Assembly: GCA_900472295.1 (NCBI GenBank)
Contig: UCIA01000030.1
Coordinates: 309,108-373,107, forward strand
Reading direction: 5' to 3'
Length of the DNA: 64,000 nt
Source: Hyphomicrobiales bacterium
GTDB lineage: Bacteria > Pseudomonadota > Alphaproteobacteria > Rhizobiales > Rhizobiaceae
The translations under genes were made by a program, and so were the position numbers. Positions 42,676 to 50,994 of the stretch are shown piece by piece. Within the stretch, counting starts at the first letter, position 1, and each line of letters starts with the position of its first letter. The notes beneath the pieces were generated by a model. It did not search any database. It saw only the letters and a list, made by a program, of their open reading frames with translations, and was not told where the DNA came from.

Positions 42676-44078
42676 TTGATCAGTCCCATTTGTGTCGGCA
42701 GCCACAGCGTGATGGCCGGGATGAAGGTGATCAGGATCAGCGCCACCAGCAACGGCACGAGCCAGGGCAGGATCGCCATCGTCGTGCGCTCGACCGACAG
42801 CTTGGCGATCCGCGAGAGGACGAACAGCACCATGCCAAGCGGAGGATGCAGCAGGCCGATCATCAGGTTGAGCGTCATGATCAGGCCGAAGTGCACGGGG
42901 TCGATGCCGTACAGAACGACGATGGGCAGCAGGATCGGCACGAGGATGGTGATCGCGGCGATGGTATCAAGAAAGCATCCCACCACCAGCATCAGGATGT
43001 TCACCAGGATCAGGAACACCCATTTGTTCTCTGTCAGCGAGGTGATGAAGACCGAGAACACCTGCGCCGCCTGGCTGACCGTCAGCAGCCAGGCGAAGAT
43101 CGACGCGGCGGTGACGATGAAGAGGACCGACGCCGTCGTCTCGATCGTGTCGAAGCTGGCCTTGGCCAGCGTTGCGAAAGTCATCGTGCGATACCGCACG
43201 AGCCCCAGGAACAGCGACCAGATGACCGCGGCCATGGCCGCCTCCGTTGGCGTGAACCAACCCATTGTCATGCCGCCGATCAGGATGATGGGCGTCATCA
43301 AGGCCATCACGGCGGAGAAGTCGAAATACCAGTCGCAGGCGATCAGAACCGCGAGAGCGATGCCGACGGAGATGTTGAGCGACAACCCGGCGCTGACCAA
43401 TATGTAGACCAGAACCGGAAAGCAGGCGACGACCAGAATCTCGAGAGACGCAGCGCCGAGTTTGCGCAGTTCGAACGGCGTGTCGGAACCCCAGCCTCGG
43501 CGATAGGCGAAGATGGCGACCGTCACCATCATCAGCACCGTCATGACGACGCCGGGCAGGATGCCCGCCATGAACAGCGCACCGATGGATACGTTGGCCA
43601 TCATGCCGTAGATGACAAAGGGCAGCGACGGCGGAAAGATCGGGCCGAGCGTCGAGGATACGGCGGTGACGCCGACCGCCGCCTCGACCGGATAGCCGTG
43701 ATCGCGCATGGCCTTGATCTCGATCGTGCCGATCCCGGCTGCATCTGCGAGGGCCGCACCGGACATGCCGGAGAAAATCACCGATCCGATAATGTTCACC
43801 TGAGCGAGGCCGCCCTTCATCCAGCCGACGAGCGCCAGCGCGAACGAATAGATGCGCCCGGTGACGCCGGCGATGTTCATGAGATTGCCGGCGAAGATGA
43901 AGAAGGGCACGGCGAGCAGCGGAAAACTCTCGACGCCGGCAATCATGCGCTGCGCGGCGATGATGTCGGGCGCCACACCGTAGAAGACGAGGTAAAGCAG
44001 CGACGAGACTGCCATCGACACGGCGACGGGCACACCGATCAGCATCAGGACGAGAAAGGCTCCGATCAGTAGCAGCAT
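42672..44078 (-). CDS. dctM: TRAP transporter large permease (DctM-like)
   Basis: The protein is 468 residues from ATG 44078. It has about 12 membrane segments with the DctM hallmarks FAGNLMNIAGVTGRI, GGLAQVNIIGSVIFSGMSGA, FPPSLPFVIYG and TPTEAAMAAVIW. It imports an organic acid using an ion gradient together with DctQ and DctP. The start follows the DctQ stop by 4 bases. Confidence 0.93.
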   Translation of the reverse strand: MLLLIGAFLVLMLIGVPVAVSMAVSSLLYLVFYGVAPDIIAAQRMIAGVESFPLLAVPFFIFAGNLMNIAGVTGRIYSFALALVGWMKGGLAQVNIIGSVIFSGMSGAALADAAGIGTIEIKAMRDHGYPVEAAVGVTAVSSTLGPIFPPSLPFVIYGMMANVSIGALFMAGILPGVVMTVLMMVTVAIFAYRRGWGSDTPFELRKLGAASLEILVVACFPVLVYILVSAGLSLNISVGIALAVLIACDWYFDFSAVMALMTPIILIGGMTMGWFTPTEAAMAAVIWSLFLGLVRYRTMTFATLAKASFDTIETTASVLFIVTAASIFAWLLTVSQAAQVFSVFITSLTENKWVFLILVNILMLVVGCFLDTIAAITILVPILLPIVVLYGIDPVHFGLIMTLNLMIGLLHPPLGMVLFVLSRIAKLSVERTTMAILPWLVPLLVALILITFIPAITLWLPTQMGLIK

Positions 44079-44082
44079 CGCC

Positions 44083-44655
44083 TTACTCCCCCAGCCCGTC
44101 GAATGCGGCGGGGCGCTCGAGCACCGGGTAGCCGCGGCGAACATTGCCGACGAACACCTGGATCGCGCGAAGCGTCATCAGCACGAAGCCGGCGAACACG
44201 GAGTAGAAGACGATGTTTCGCGGCAGGTCGATCGTGACCATCCGCTCGCGGTGGACGATCCCGACATAGCGCCACAGAAGCCAGGACATATAGGCGAAAA
44301 AGCCGATGGTGATCAGGTTCACCGCAAGCGCCAGATAGCGCCCGACCGACGGCGGCAGATAGTGGTAGAGCACGTCGACCTGGATGTGGCGCGACATGCG
44401 GGTGCACATCACAGAACCCAGAAACACAACGACGACAAGACAGTTGATCGCAATCTCTTCGGTCCAGGCATAGCTGTTGTTGAGGACATAGCGGGTGAAG
44501 AACTGGAGGAAGACGCAGAGCGACATGCCCCAGAATACGGCGAGCGTCGCCCAATCCTCGACGGCGTAGCGAGAGAGGTCAACGGGCGCGGTTTCCTCCT
44601 CGAAGGCATGCGCCAGTTCTTCGGCTGTCACCGGGTTGTGAATCTCTTCAGTCAT
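44083..44655 (-). CDS. dctQ: TRAP transporter small permease (DctQ-like)
   Basis: The protein is 190 residues from ATG 44655. It has a cytoplasmic N-terminal 40 residues followed by four membrane segments. The conserved first pair (VFLQFFTRYVLNNSYAWTEE) and ARG-type loop CTRMSRHIQVDVLYHYLP are typical. It forms the membrane complex with DctM. It is separated from dctP by an 80-base gap containing a 15-bp hairpin. Confidence 0.9.
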   Translation of the reverse strand: MTEEIHNPVTAEELAHAFEEETAPVDLSRYAVEDWATLAVFWGMSLCVFLQFFTRYVLNNSYAWTEEIAINCLVVVVFLGSVMCTRMSRHIQVDVLYHYLPPSVGRYLALAVNLITIGFFAYMSWLLWRYVGIVHRERMVTIDLPRNIVFYSVFAGFVLMTLRAIQVFVGNVRRGYPVLERPAAFDGLGE

Positions 44656-44693
44656 CTGCTTGGCTCCGGATGAACGACCTGCGCTGTCATGGT

Positions 44694-44727
44694 CCAACCG
44701 GTTCGGACGGATGTCCGGACCGGTTGG
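44694..44727 (-). promoter_or_regulatory. Intergenic hairpin between dctP and dctQ
   Basis: Fifteen-base arms (44694-44708 and 44713-44727; CCAACCGGTTCGGAC and partner) pair with a single G-U wobble around a GGAT tetraloop. It lies just after the dctP stop on the minus strand. It lacks a T run, fitting 3' end protection of the binding-protein message or partial termination. Confidence 0.72.
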
Positions 44728-44734
44728 AGAACGA

Positions 44735-45715
44735 TTACTTGATGGCGCGGATCGCCTCCCAATCTGCCTTGCGGTAGCCGAACTCCTCGAACGTCACTTT
44801 TTCCATCACGTTCTTCTCGAAGTCGGCCCGATCGACTTCGGTCACGGTCAGGCCGCGATCCTTGAAGGTCTGAACGAGAGCCTTCTCGCGATCGACGATG
44901 ATCTTGGTGGCGCGCGCAGCGGCTTCCTGCATCACTTCGGTGAAGATCGCCTTGTCCGCGTCAGAGAGCTCGGCCCACCGCGATTTCGACACGATCGTGT
45001 TGAGATGGTCGACGATATGACCGGTCAGGACGATGTGCTTCTGCACCTCGTAGAATTTCTTCGCATCGATGGTCGTCAGCGGGTTTTCCTGCGCCTCGAC
45101 CGTGCCCTGCTGCAGAGCGAGATAGACCTCCGCGAAGGCGATGGGCGCTGTGTTGGCACCGCAGGCGCGCGGCATTGCGAGGTAGGCCGGCACATCCGGC
45201 ACCCGGATCTTCAGGCCCGCCATGTCGGCGCATTTCGCGATGGGCCGGTTCGAGGTGGTATGGCGCGTGCCGTAGTAGGTGGTCGCCGTGATGTGATGGC
45301 CGGATGCTTCCTCGTAGCCACCGGTCAGTTCCTTGTATTTGTCGCTTTTCGCGTAAGCGAGCAGGTGGTCGGCGTCGCGGAAGGTGAACGGAAAATAGGT
45401 TACGCCGATCGGGGCGAATTCGCGCGCCGCGAAGCTTGATCCGGAAATGATGATGTCGACCGTACCCAGGGTCAGACCCTGATTGATATCGGCTTCCTTG
45501 CCGAGCTGGGACGCCGGAAACACGTCGATCGTATAGCGGCCGTCGGTGCGCTTCTTGATTTCTTCTGCCGCCCACACGGACTCGGTGTGGAAGGGCTCGG
45601 ACGTTTCATAGACATGCGCCCATTTCAACGCCGTTTGTGCCGATGCCGAAGCCATGGGCAGAGCGATCGTGGCGATCGCGCAGAGCAGTGCGGTATACCT
45701 TGAAAGCATTTTCAT
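44735..45715 (-). CDS. dctP: TRAP transporter substrate-binding protein (DctP-like)
   Basis: The protein is 326 residues from ATG 45715, preceded by GGGAGG. A signal peptide covers about 1-26 (ALPMASASAQ). The DctP fold shows SEPFHTESVWAAEEIKKRT, FPASQLGKEADINQGL and the carboxylate-binding Arg region AGLKIRVPDVPAYLAMPRA. It probably binds a sugar acid such as a uronate or aldonate, given the downstream dehydrogenase. It is the first structural gene of the TRAP operon. Confidence 0.92.
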   Translation of the reverse strand: MKMLSRYTALLCAIATIALPMASASAQTALKWAHVYETSEPFHTESVWAAEEIKKRTDGRYTIDVFPASQLGKEADINQGLTLGTVDIIISGSSFAAREFAPIGVTYFPFTFRDADHLLAYAKSDKYKELTGGYEEASGHHITATTYYGTRHTTSNRPIAKCADMAGLKIRVPDVPAYLAMPRACGANTAPIAFAEVYLALQQGTVEAQENPLTTIDAKKFYEVQKHIVLTGHIVDHLNTIVSKSRWAELSDADKAIFTEVMQEAAARATKIIVDREKALVQTFKDRGLTVTEVDRADFEKNVMEKVTFEEFGYRKADWEAIRAIK

Positions 45716-45764
45716 TCCTCCCTGTGAATGGACCGATGACGGCCGAATCTCCTCCCGGCCGGTT

Positions 45765-46484
45765 CTATTCCGCAACCTCCATGGTCGCGTGGCTCTCACC
45801 GAAATTGCGTGAGAATCGAAGTTGCGACCGACGCAGGTGCTCCCGCATCGCCGCCTTTGCCCGTTCGGGATCGCGCGCCGCAATCGCGTCGCGCACCGCG
45901 CGATGCTCTGCCGCGGCGGCCCGCCAGGAGTCATCGTTCTCGAAATAGCTCGAGAGACGTTCGAAATAGGGGTTCATGCGCTGGTCGAACATCTCGCCGA
46001 TAAAACGCACCAACACCGCGTTGCCGAGGATGCCCGCCACCGTCGTATGGAACTCCCGGTCAAGCATGATGGTCGTCGTGATCGGCAGGCTTATGCCATC
46101 CATCCGGCGCAGCGCATCGTCCAGCAGATCGATATCGGCCGGCCGGACCTGGAGCGCGGCTTCCGCGGCGATAGCACCTTCAATGAACTCCCGCGCCCGC
46201 AGCAGTTCGAACGGGCCTTCATCCGTTTCTGTGGCGAGTATTTCGGCGCGTGGCGGGGCAGTGACGTAGATGCCGGAGCCGACACGAATGCGTATGCGGC
46301 CCTCGACTTCGAGCGCGATCAGCGCTTCGCGGACCGTCGGACGCGAGATGCCCAACTGGTCGGCCAGCTCTCGCTCCGTCGGCAAACGGTCGCCAATGGT
46401 AAACTCGCCAGAGTCGATCAACTGCCGCAGTTGATCGGCGACCTGTCGATAGAGCCGACGCGGCTCAACAGCCTGGATGGGCAT
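45765..46484 (-). CDS. GntR-family regulator, FadR/FCD type
   Basis: A 239-residue regulator. The N-terminal winged helix (residues 9-75) contains QLRQLIDSGEFTIGDRLPTE and LGISRPTVREALIALEVEGR. The FCD domain (about 95-225) has EFHTTVAGILGNAVL and a C-terminal RAKAAMREHLRRS. It precedes the TRAP operon in the same direction with a 49-base gap. A perfect 10-bp dyad lies 33 bases upstream of its own start. It likely regulates the TRAP/dehydrogenase genes in response to their substrate. Confidence 0.9.
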   Translation of the reverse strand: MPIQAVEPRRLYRQVADQLRQLIDSGEFTIGDRLPTERELADQLGISRPTVREALIALEVEGRIRIRVGSGIYVTAPPRAEILATETDEGPFELLRAREFIEGAIAAEAALQVRPADIDLLDDALRRMDGISLPITTTIMLDREFHTTVAGILGNAVLVRFIGEMFDQRMNPYFERLSSYFENDDSWRAAAAEHRAVRDAIAARDPERAKAAMREHLRRSQLRFSRNFGESHATMEVAE

Positions 46485-46516
46485 CGCTCCCTCCCGAAGT
46501 CGCCTCTATCCAATTT

Positions 46517-46541
46517 GGTCAATTGGTCTGGCCAATTGACC
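46517..46541. promoter_or_regulatory. GntR operator: perfect 10-bp inverted repeat
   Basis: GGTCAATTGG (46517-46526) and CCAATTGACC (46532-46541) are exact complements around TCTGG. A further half-site-like CCAATTTGG lies just before it. TTGGTC/GACCAA half-sites are classic for FadR-type GntR proteins, so the adjacent regulator is the likely binder. Confidence 0.72.
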
Positions 46542-46707
46542 TTCAGCCTATAGGCAGCATGAGTCAAGAGCGATGTAGACCGGCATTGTGATGGCTGTTT
46601 TTGATTTCCGCGACGATGACCTCGCCGCGAGCACCCGCGATGTCACAGGTATTATGGCGCCGTGGCGCAGGATTGGCCGCAGCCCGTTGGTTGAGCTTCG
46701 TTCTACC

Positions 46708-47460
46708 CTAATGCCTGAGAATCTTGCTCAGAAAAGCCCGGCTGCGGTCGGTCTTGGGGGCGGAGAAAAACTCCTCCGGCGTGCCGCTTTCGACGATGGC
46801 GCCGGCGTCCATGAACACCACGCGTTGCGCCACCTTGCGGGCAAAGCCCATTTCGTGCGTCACCACCATCATGGTCATGCCTTCTTCGGCCACCGCGACC
46901 ATGACGTCGAGCACTTCGGAAATCATCTCCGGGTCGAGCGCCGAGGTCGGCTCGTCGAACAGCATGATCTTGGGCCGCATGCCGAGGCAACGCGCGATCG
47001 CCACGCGCTGCTGCTGGCCTCCCGACAGTTGTGAGGGATAGGCGTTGATCTTGTCGGCCAGCCCGACCTTGGCCAGCAAGTCGCGTCCGGCCTGCTCGGC
47101 TTCGGCGCGGGGGATCTTGCGCACATGGATCGGCGCCAGCGTGACGTTTTCCAGCGCTGTCTTGTGCGGATAGAGGTTGAACGACTGGAAGACGAAGCCG
47201 ATCTCGGTGCGCAACTGCGTCATGTTGGTGGCGGGGTCGCCGAGGCGCTGGCCGTCGACCACGAGATCGCCATCCTTGATCGCTTCCAGGCCGTTGATGC
47301 AGCGGATCAGCGTGCTTTTGCCCGAGCCGCTCGGGCCGCAGACGACGACCACTTCGCGCGGCTCGACGCTGAGCGTGATGTCCTTCAGCACGTTGAGCGA
47401 GCCGAACCATTTGTTGACGCCGCGAAAGTCGATCATGCCGGTCTTGGTCGCATTGGTCAT
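46708..47460 (-). CDS. Polar amino-acid ABC transporter ATP-binding protein (GltL/GlnQ-like)
   Basis: The protein is 250 residues from ATG 47460. It has Walker A GPSGSGKST, signature LSGGQQQRVAIARCL, Walker B IMLFDEPTSALDPE and H-loop VVTHEMGFA. It is a typical single-domain ATPase of PAAT-family amino-acid importers. It is the last gene of a binding protein-permease-permease-ATPase operon. Its 3' end is the source or sister of the fragment at 41430-41591. Confidence 0.93.
   Translation of the reverse strand: MTNATKTGMIDFRGVNKWFGSLNVLKDITLSVEPREVVVVCGPSGSGKSTLIRCINGLEAIKDGDLVVDGQRLGDPATNMTQLRTEIGFVFQSFNLYPHKTALENVTLAPIHVRKIPRAEAEQAGRDLLAKVGLADKINAYPSQLSGGQQQRVAIARCLGMRPKIMLFDEPTSALDPEMISEVLDVMVAVAEEGMTMMVVTHEMGFARKVAQRVVFMDAGAIVESGTPEEFFSAPKTDRSRAFLSKILRH
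46709..46878. repeat. Direct repeat copy matching 41424-41592
   Basis: About 168 bases covering the 3' end of the ATPase gene match the fragment at 41424-41592 in the same orientation, with only scattered substitutions and a base difference near the stop codon. The two copies bracket 5.1 kb containing the dehydrogenase, TRAP genes and GntR regulator. This is the footprint expected of integration by, or adjacent to, homologous sequence, or of a segmental duplication. Confidence 0.8.
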
Positions 47461-47486
47461 GGCAGTCGGCCCTTTTGGGTTCGATG

Positions 47487-48161
47487 TCACAGCTGCACCT
47501 CGCCATGCGCCGCGCCCATGCGGCGCTCCAGCCTGCGGGCGAGCATGATCAGGGGGTAGCAGACGATGAAATAGCCGACGCCGACGAGGAAGAAGACCAG
47601 CAGGCCGTTGGGCACGCGCTGCACCACCAGCCAGCCGACGCGGGTGAGGTCGGTCAGCCCGATCGCCGAGACGACGGAAGAGTCTTTGATCAACAGCACA
47701 TATTGACCGACCAGCGGCGGCAGCACGATGCGCATCGCTTGCGGCAGCACCACCTGGCGCATGCGCTGCCAGCGCGACAGGCCGGAGGCCAGCGCCGCCT
47801 CGACCTGGCCGGTCGGCACCGAGCGGATGCCGGCGGCGACGATCTCGCAGATGAAGCACGCCGCCAGATTGGTCAGCGCGATGATGCCGGCGGTGAAGGC
47901 ATCGAGCTCGATGCCGAATTCCGGCAGGATGAAGAAGATCAGAAAAATCTGCACCAGGAACGGTGTGCCGCGGATCAGGTCGACCCAGGCGCCGATCACG
48001 GCTGAGATCAGCCGGTTGCCGCCGGTGCGCAAGATGCCGAGGCCAAAGCCGAGCAAGGTGCCCAGCACCAGGCTGATCGCCGACAGCATCACGGTCATGC
48101 CGAGGCCACGCAGCGCCAGTGGATAGCTGCCGGCGAGGCTTTGCAGCTGTTGCCAGATCAT
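47487..48161 (-). CDS. Polar amino-acid ABC transporter permease
   Basis: The protein is 224 residues from ATG 48161. It is of the HisM/GlnP type with about five membrane segments. The family loop is ALASGLSRWQRMRQVVLPQA, and RGTPFLVQIFLIFF is the typical PAAT motif. It overlaps the upstream permease by 4 bases, and the two are expected to form the heterodimeric channel. Confidence 0.92.
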   Translation of the reverse strand: MIWQQLQSLAGSYPLALRGLGMTVMLSAISLVLGTLLGFGLGILRTGGNRLISAVIGAWVDLIRGTPFLVQIFLIFFILPEFGIELDAFTAGIIALTNLAACFICEIVAAGIRSVPTGQVEAALASGLSRWQRMRQVVLPQAMRIVLPPLVGQYVLLIKDSSVVSAIGLTDLTRVGWLVVQRVPNGLLVFFLVGVGYFIVCYPLIMLARRLERRMGAAHGEVQL

Positions 48162-48835
48162 GTGCTGCTCCTTGCCGGCTGCAAGCCGAGCCAGCGACTG
48201 GACAGCGCCGCCAATCCTTTGAGGCCGTAGTAGAGCAGGAGGTAAAAGGCGGCGATGGTGATGAACCCTTCCGCCGGCATGAAGCGGTCGGACGCCAGCA
48301 ACTGGCCGGCGCGCGTCAGTTCGGAAACAGAGATCAGCGACAGCAGTGCCGAATCCTTGACCAGCACGATTGCCTGGCCGAGCAGTGGCGGTATCGTCAC
48401 CTTGAACGCCTGCGGCAGGATGACCAGGCGCATGCGCTGGACATAGGTCATCCCCGAAGCGACGCCGGCTTCGACCTGGCCGCGCGGGATCGACAGGATG
48501 CCGGCGCGGATGATTTCGGCGACATAGGCGCCGCTGTTCAGCGACAAGGCGATGATGCCGACGACGAGTTCGGGCAGGACCAAGCCGAGACGCGGCAGGC
48601 CGAAATAGAGGAAATAGAGCTGCGCCAGCAAGGGCGTGGCGCGAACGGCGTCGATATAGGCCTTGGCCGCGATGCGAAACAGCCGGCCGCGCTGCAGGTT
48701 CATGGCGGCCAGCACGATGCCGACGGCAAGCGCGCCGGCAAAGGACAGTGCCGACAGCCACACGGTCGTGATCAGACCCTGCCCGAAAAGCGGCAGATAT
48801 TCGATGATGGTGCGGAAGCTGAAATTTTCGAGCAT
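48158..48835 (-). CDS. Polar amino-acid ABC transporter permease
   Basis: A 225-residue protein starting at ATG 48835. The PAAT motif appears as RATPLLAQLYFLYFGLP and the loop as GVASGMTYVQRMRLVILPQA. About five membrane segments are visible. It lies downstream of the binding-protein gene behind a 100-base gap filled by a GGCAGTA repeat hairpin, and it is coupled to the second permease. Confidence 0.92.
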   Translation of the reverse strand: MLENFSFRTIIEYLPLFGQGLITTVWLSALSFAGALAVGIVLAAMNLQRGRLFRIAAKAYIDAVRATPLLAQLYFLYFGLPRLGLVLPELVVGIIALSLNSGAYVAEIIRAGILSIPRGQVEAGVASGMTYVQRMRLVILPQAFKVTIPPLLGQAIVLVKDSALLSLISVSELTRAGQLLASDRFMPAEGFITIAAFYLLLYYGLKGLAALSSRWLGLQPARSST

Positions 48836-48844
48836 GGCGGTAGT

Positions 48845-48935
48845 GGGGAATAGGCAGTAGGCAGTAGGCAGTAGGGTGTCAGGAACGGATAATTGCTACT
48901 CTACTGCCCAATCCCTACTGCCTAATCCCTATTCC
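48845..48935 (-). repeat. GGCAGTA repeats with inverted partner in an ABC operon gap
   Basis: Three GGCAGTA units (48853-48873) preceded by GGGGAATA are matched by TACTGCCC and CCTACTGCCTAATCCCTATT (48901-48934), so the minus-strand transcript can fold into a long imperfect stem. The structure lies directly between the binding-protein stop and the first permease start. The same motif family occurs at 27791-27902. Confidence 0.75.
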
Positions 48936-49724
48936 TCAGTGATCCTTCTTCCAGGCGTCGGAGTTGACCCAGTAGTCGAGGTTCTGCTGCAGGCGGCCGT
49001 CGATGGTGACCTGGTTGAGGAACAGGTTCATCCAGATCAGCAGGTCCGGCTCGTCATAGCGGGTGGCGAAGGCAAGCGGCTCCTTCGACAGAAGCTCCGG
49101 CATGATGGTGAAGGTGCCGGCGGGATAGGCGGTCGACTGACCTTTAACCGCCGAGACGTCGTTGACGCCGCAATCGGCCTGGCCGTTGTTGACGGCGTCG
49201 AGCAGCAGCGGACCGCCGCCCTTGTAGCTCTTGATGTCGGCATCCGGGAAAGCCTTCTTGGCTTCCTTTTCACCGGTGGCGCCGAGCAACACGGCGATCT
49301 TGGTGCCCTTGGCCTTGCAGTCCTCGGCGGTCTTGAACTTGCTGTCGGCCTTGGTGAAGACGGTGCTGCCCGTATACATGTAAGGCGTGGTGAAGGCGAC
49401 CTTCATGCCGCGCGCCAGCGTCGGCGTCATATCGGCGACCAAAAGGTCGGCCTTGCCCGAAAGCAGCGCCGGGATCAGCCCGTCCCAGTCATAGTCGAGG
49501 AAGGTGATCTTGACGCCCATCTCCTTGGCCATCATCTCGGCGAGTTCAACCGAACTGCCGGTGCGTTCGCCGGCCGCACCAACCAGCGAGAAGGGCGGTC
49601 CTTGCGTCTGCACAGCGACGCGCAGCTCGCCGCGCTTGGTGATCTCGTCGAGCGTTCCGGCACTGGCAGCAGTGGTGAGGCCGGCAAGCGCAAGTCCGGC
49701 GATGAAAAGTTTGGCAATCTTCAT
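48936..49724 (-). CDS. Polar amino-acid ABC transporter substrate-binding protein
   Basis: A 262-residue periplasmic protein with signal peptide 1 to about 22 (GLALAGLTTAASAG). The family-3 binding fold appears as ELRVAVQTQGPPFSLVGAAG, ELAEMMAKEMGVKITFLDYD, LLVADMTPTLARGMKVAFTT and YKGGGPLLLDAVNNGQADCG. The ligand Arg and Asp positions typical for alpha-amino acids are in place. The downstream saccharopine-like and Lrp genes hint at lysine or a related amino acid. Confidence 0.92.
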   Translation of the reverse strand: MKIAKLFIAGLALAGLTTAASAGTLDEITKRGELRVAVQTQGPPFSLVGAAGERTGSSVELAEMMAKEMGVKITFLDYDWDGLIPALLSGKADLLVADMTPTLARGMKVAFTTPYMYTGSTVFTKADSKFKTAEDCKAKGTKIAVLLGATGEKEAKKAFPDADIKSYKGGGPLLLDAVNNGQADCGVNDVSAVKGQSTAYPAGTFTIMPELLSKEPLAFATRYDEPDLLIWMNLFLNQVTIDGRLQQNLDYWVNSDAWKKDH

Positions 49725-49830
49725 TGGGCATTCCTCCTGTTATCGTTGTTGTTCCACTTTGTTATTCCACCCTTAGGGGTGCTTTTTGAGCGGCAGCGCT
49801 GTTGCCGGCGACCGCTCGAAATCTGTCTCC

Positions 49831-50994
49831 TCAGTCCCAGTCGACCGTCTCGGCAACCCTGATGCCGCGCCTGGCGAGTTCGTCGAAAAACGGTCCGTCG
49901 GGCACATGCTGCAGCGGGTTCAAAAGCCCTGGTATGGTGATTTCGCGCCGCGCCAGCATCTGCGCCACGATGCTGGCGGGATAGCCGACGCCGAGGCTCA
50001 TGCCGAACAGGCCCGACGCGAGGTCGCGTTCGATGATCAGGTCCGACGTCACCGTCTTGCGGCGATCGCCCTCGAGACCGGAAAAGACATTGCGCATAAC
50101 GCAAAGGTCCTTCTCCTCGGCGCCATACTGCAATTGCGGGCCAAGCAGGCGGCCGAGAAATTCACGCGGGCTTGAGCTCGTGCCGGGCACCTTGTCTTCG
50201 GAGAGGAAGCCGAGCTCCTTCAGCGGCGCCCAGAATGCCGACCAGCCCGGCCAGCGCAGCGTGTAGCGGCCGGAGCGCCGCAAGCCCTTGGCGGCAGAAA
50301 GCATTTCGACATAGTGCAGCGCGTCGCCATTGGGGAAGGCTTCCAGCCGGCCGAGGCCGGCGACCTCGATCTCGTGGATGAAGCGGTTGTCGTGCTGCTG
50401 GCCGGCCGACACTTCGACACGCTTGCCGTCCTCGATCATCACGCTGTCGCGGTTCTGGCTGACCAGGACCATGTCAAAATTCCAGCTCACCTTGTAGCAG
50501 AGCGGCTTTGCCATCGCCTTCTGCTCGGGGATGCCGCCGCAATAGGAATCGATCGAAGAAATGCTGTCGAACTGCTTTGCGGCGCGGGCGTAGAGCACGA
50601 GGTCGATGCCGGGGTCGAGTCCGCATTCGGTCATGATCGAAACGCCGGCCGCTTCAGCCGAGGGCGCCAGGTCTGCGATCGCCTTGCTGTAATTGGTGGT
50701 GACCAGCGGCGTGCGCGTCGCGATCGCGGCCTGCACCGCCTCGCGCATCAATGGCTGCGGCAACAGATCGATGACGGCGTCGACATCGGCCAGCACGGTG
50801 GCGAGTGCCGGGCCGATCGCGCCTTCAGGCACGACGAAACGCACGCGGGAAAGATCAGTCAGCCCGCCAAGCCGGGCAGGGCCGTCAGCTGCCGTATCGA
50901 CGCAGACGACTTCCTCGACACCGGCGCTGGCGACGAGATCGGCGATGGCCGCCCGGCCTTGCAGGCCGAGGCCGCCGAGAACAGCGATCTTCAT
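49831..50994 (-). CDS. Saccharopine dehydrogenase-family oxidoreductase
   Basis: The protein is 387 residues from ATG 50994, overlapping the Lrp stop by 4 bases. The N-terminal Rossmann domain is MKIAVLGGLGLQGRAAIADL. The central part has MTECGLDPGIDLVLYARA and the C-terminal domain YCGGIPEQKAMAKPLCYKVS, as in saccharopine reductase/dehydrogenases. Relatives act on lysine-derived or carboxynorspermidine-type substrates. The Lrp partner and amino-acid importer support an amino-acid catabolic role. Confidence 0.85.
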   Translation of the reverse strand: MKIAVLGGLGLQGRAAIADLVASAGVEEVVCVDTAADGPARLGGLTDLSRVRFVVPEGAIGPALATVLADVDAVIDLLPQPLMREAVQAAIATRTPLVTTNYSKAIADLAPSAEAAGVSIMTECGLDPGIDLVLYARAAKQFDSISSIDSYCGGIPEQKAMAKPLCYKVSWNFDMVLVSQNRDSVMIEDGKRVEVSAGQQHDNRFIHEIEVAGLGRLEAFPNGDALHYVEMLSAAKGLRRSGRYTLRWPGWSAFWAPLKELGFLSEDKVPGTSSSPREFLGRLLGPQLQYGAEEKDLCVMRNVFSGLEGDRRKTVTSDLIIERDLASGLFGMSLGVGYPASIVAQMLARREITIPGLLNPLQHVPDGPFFDELARRGIRVAETVDWD

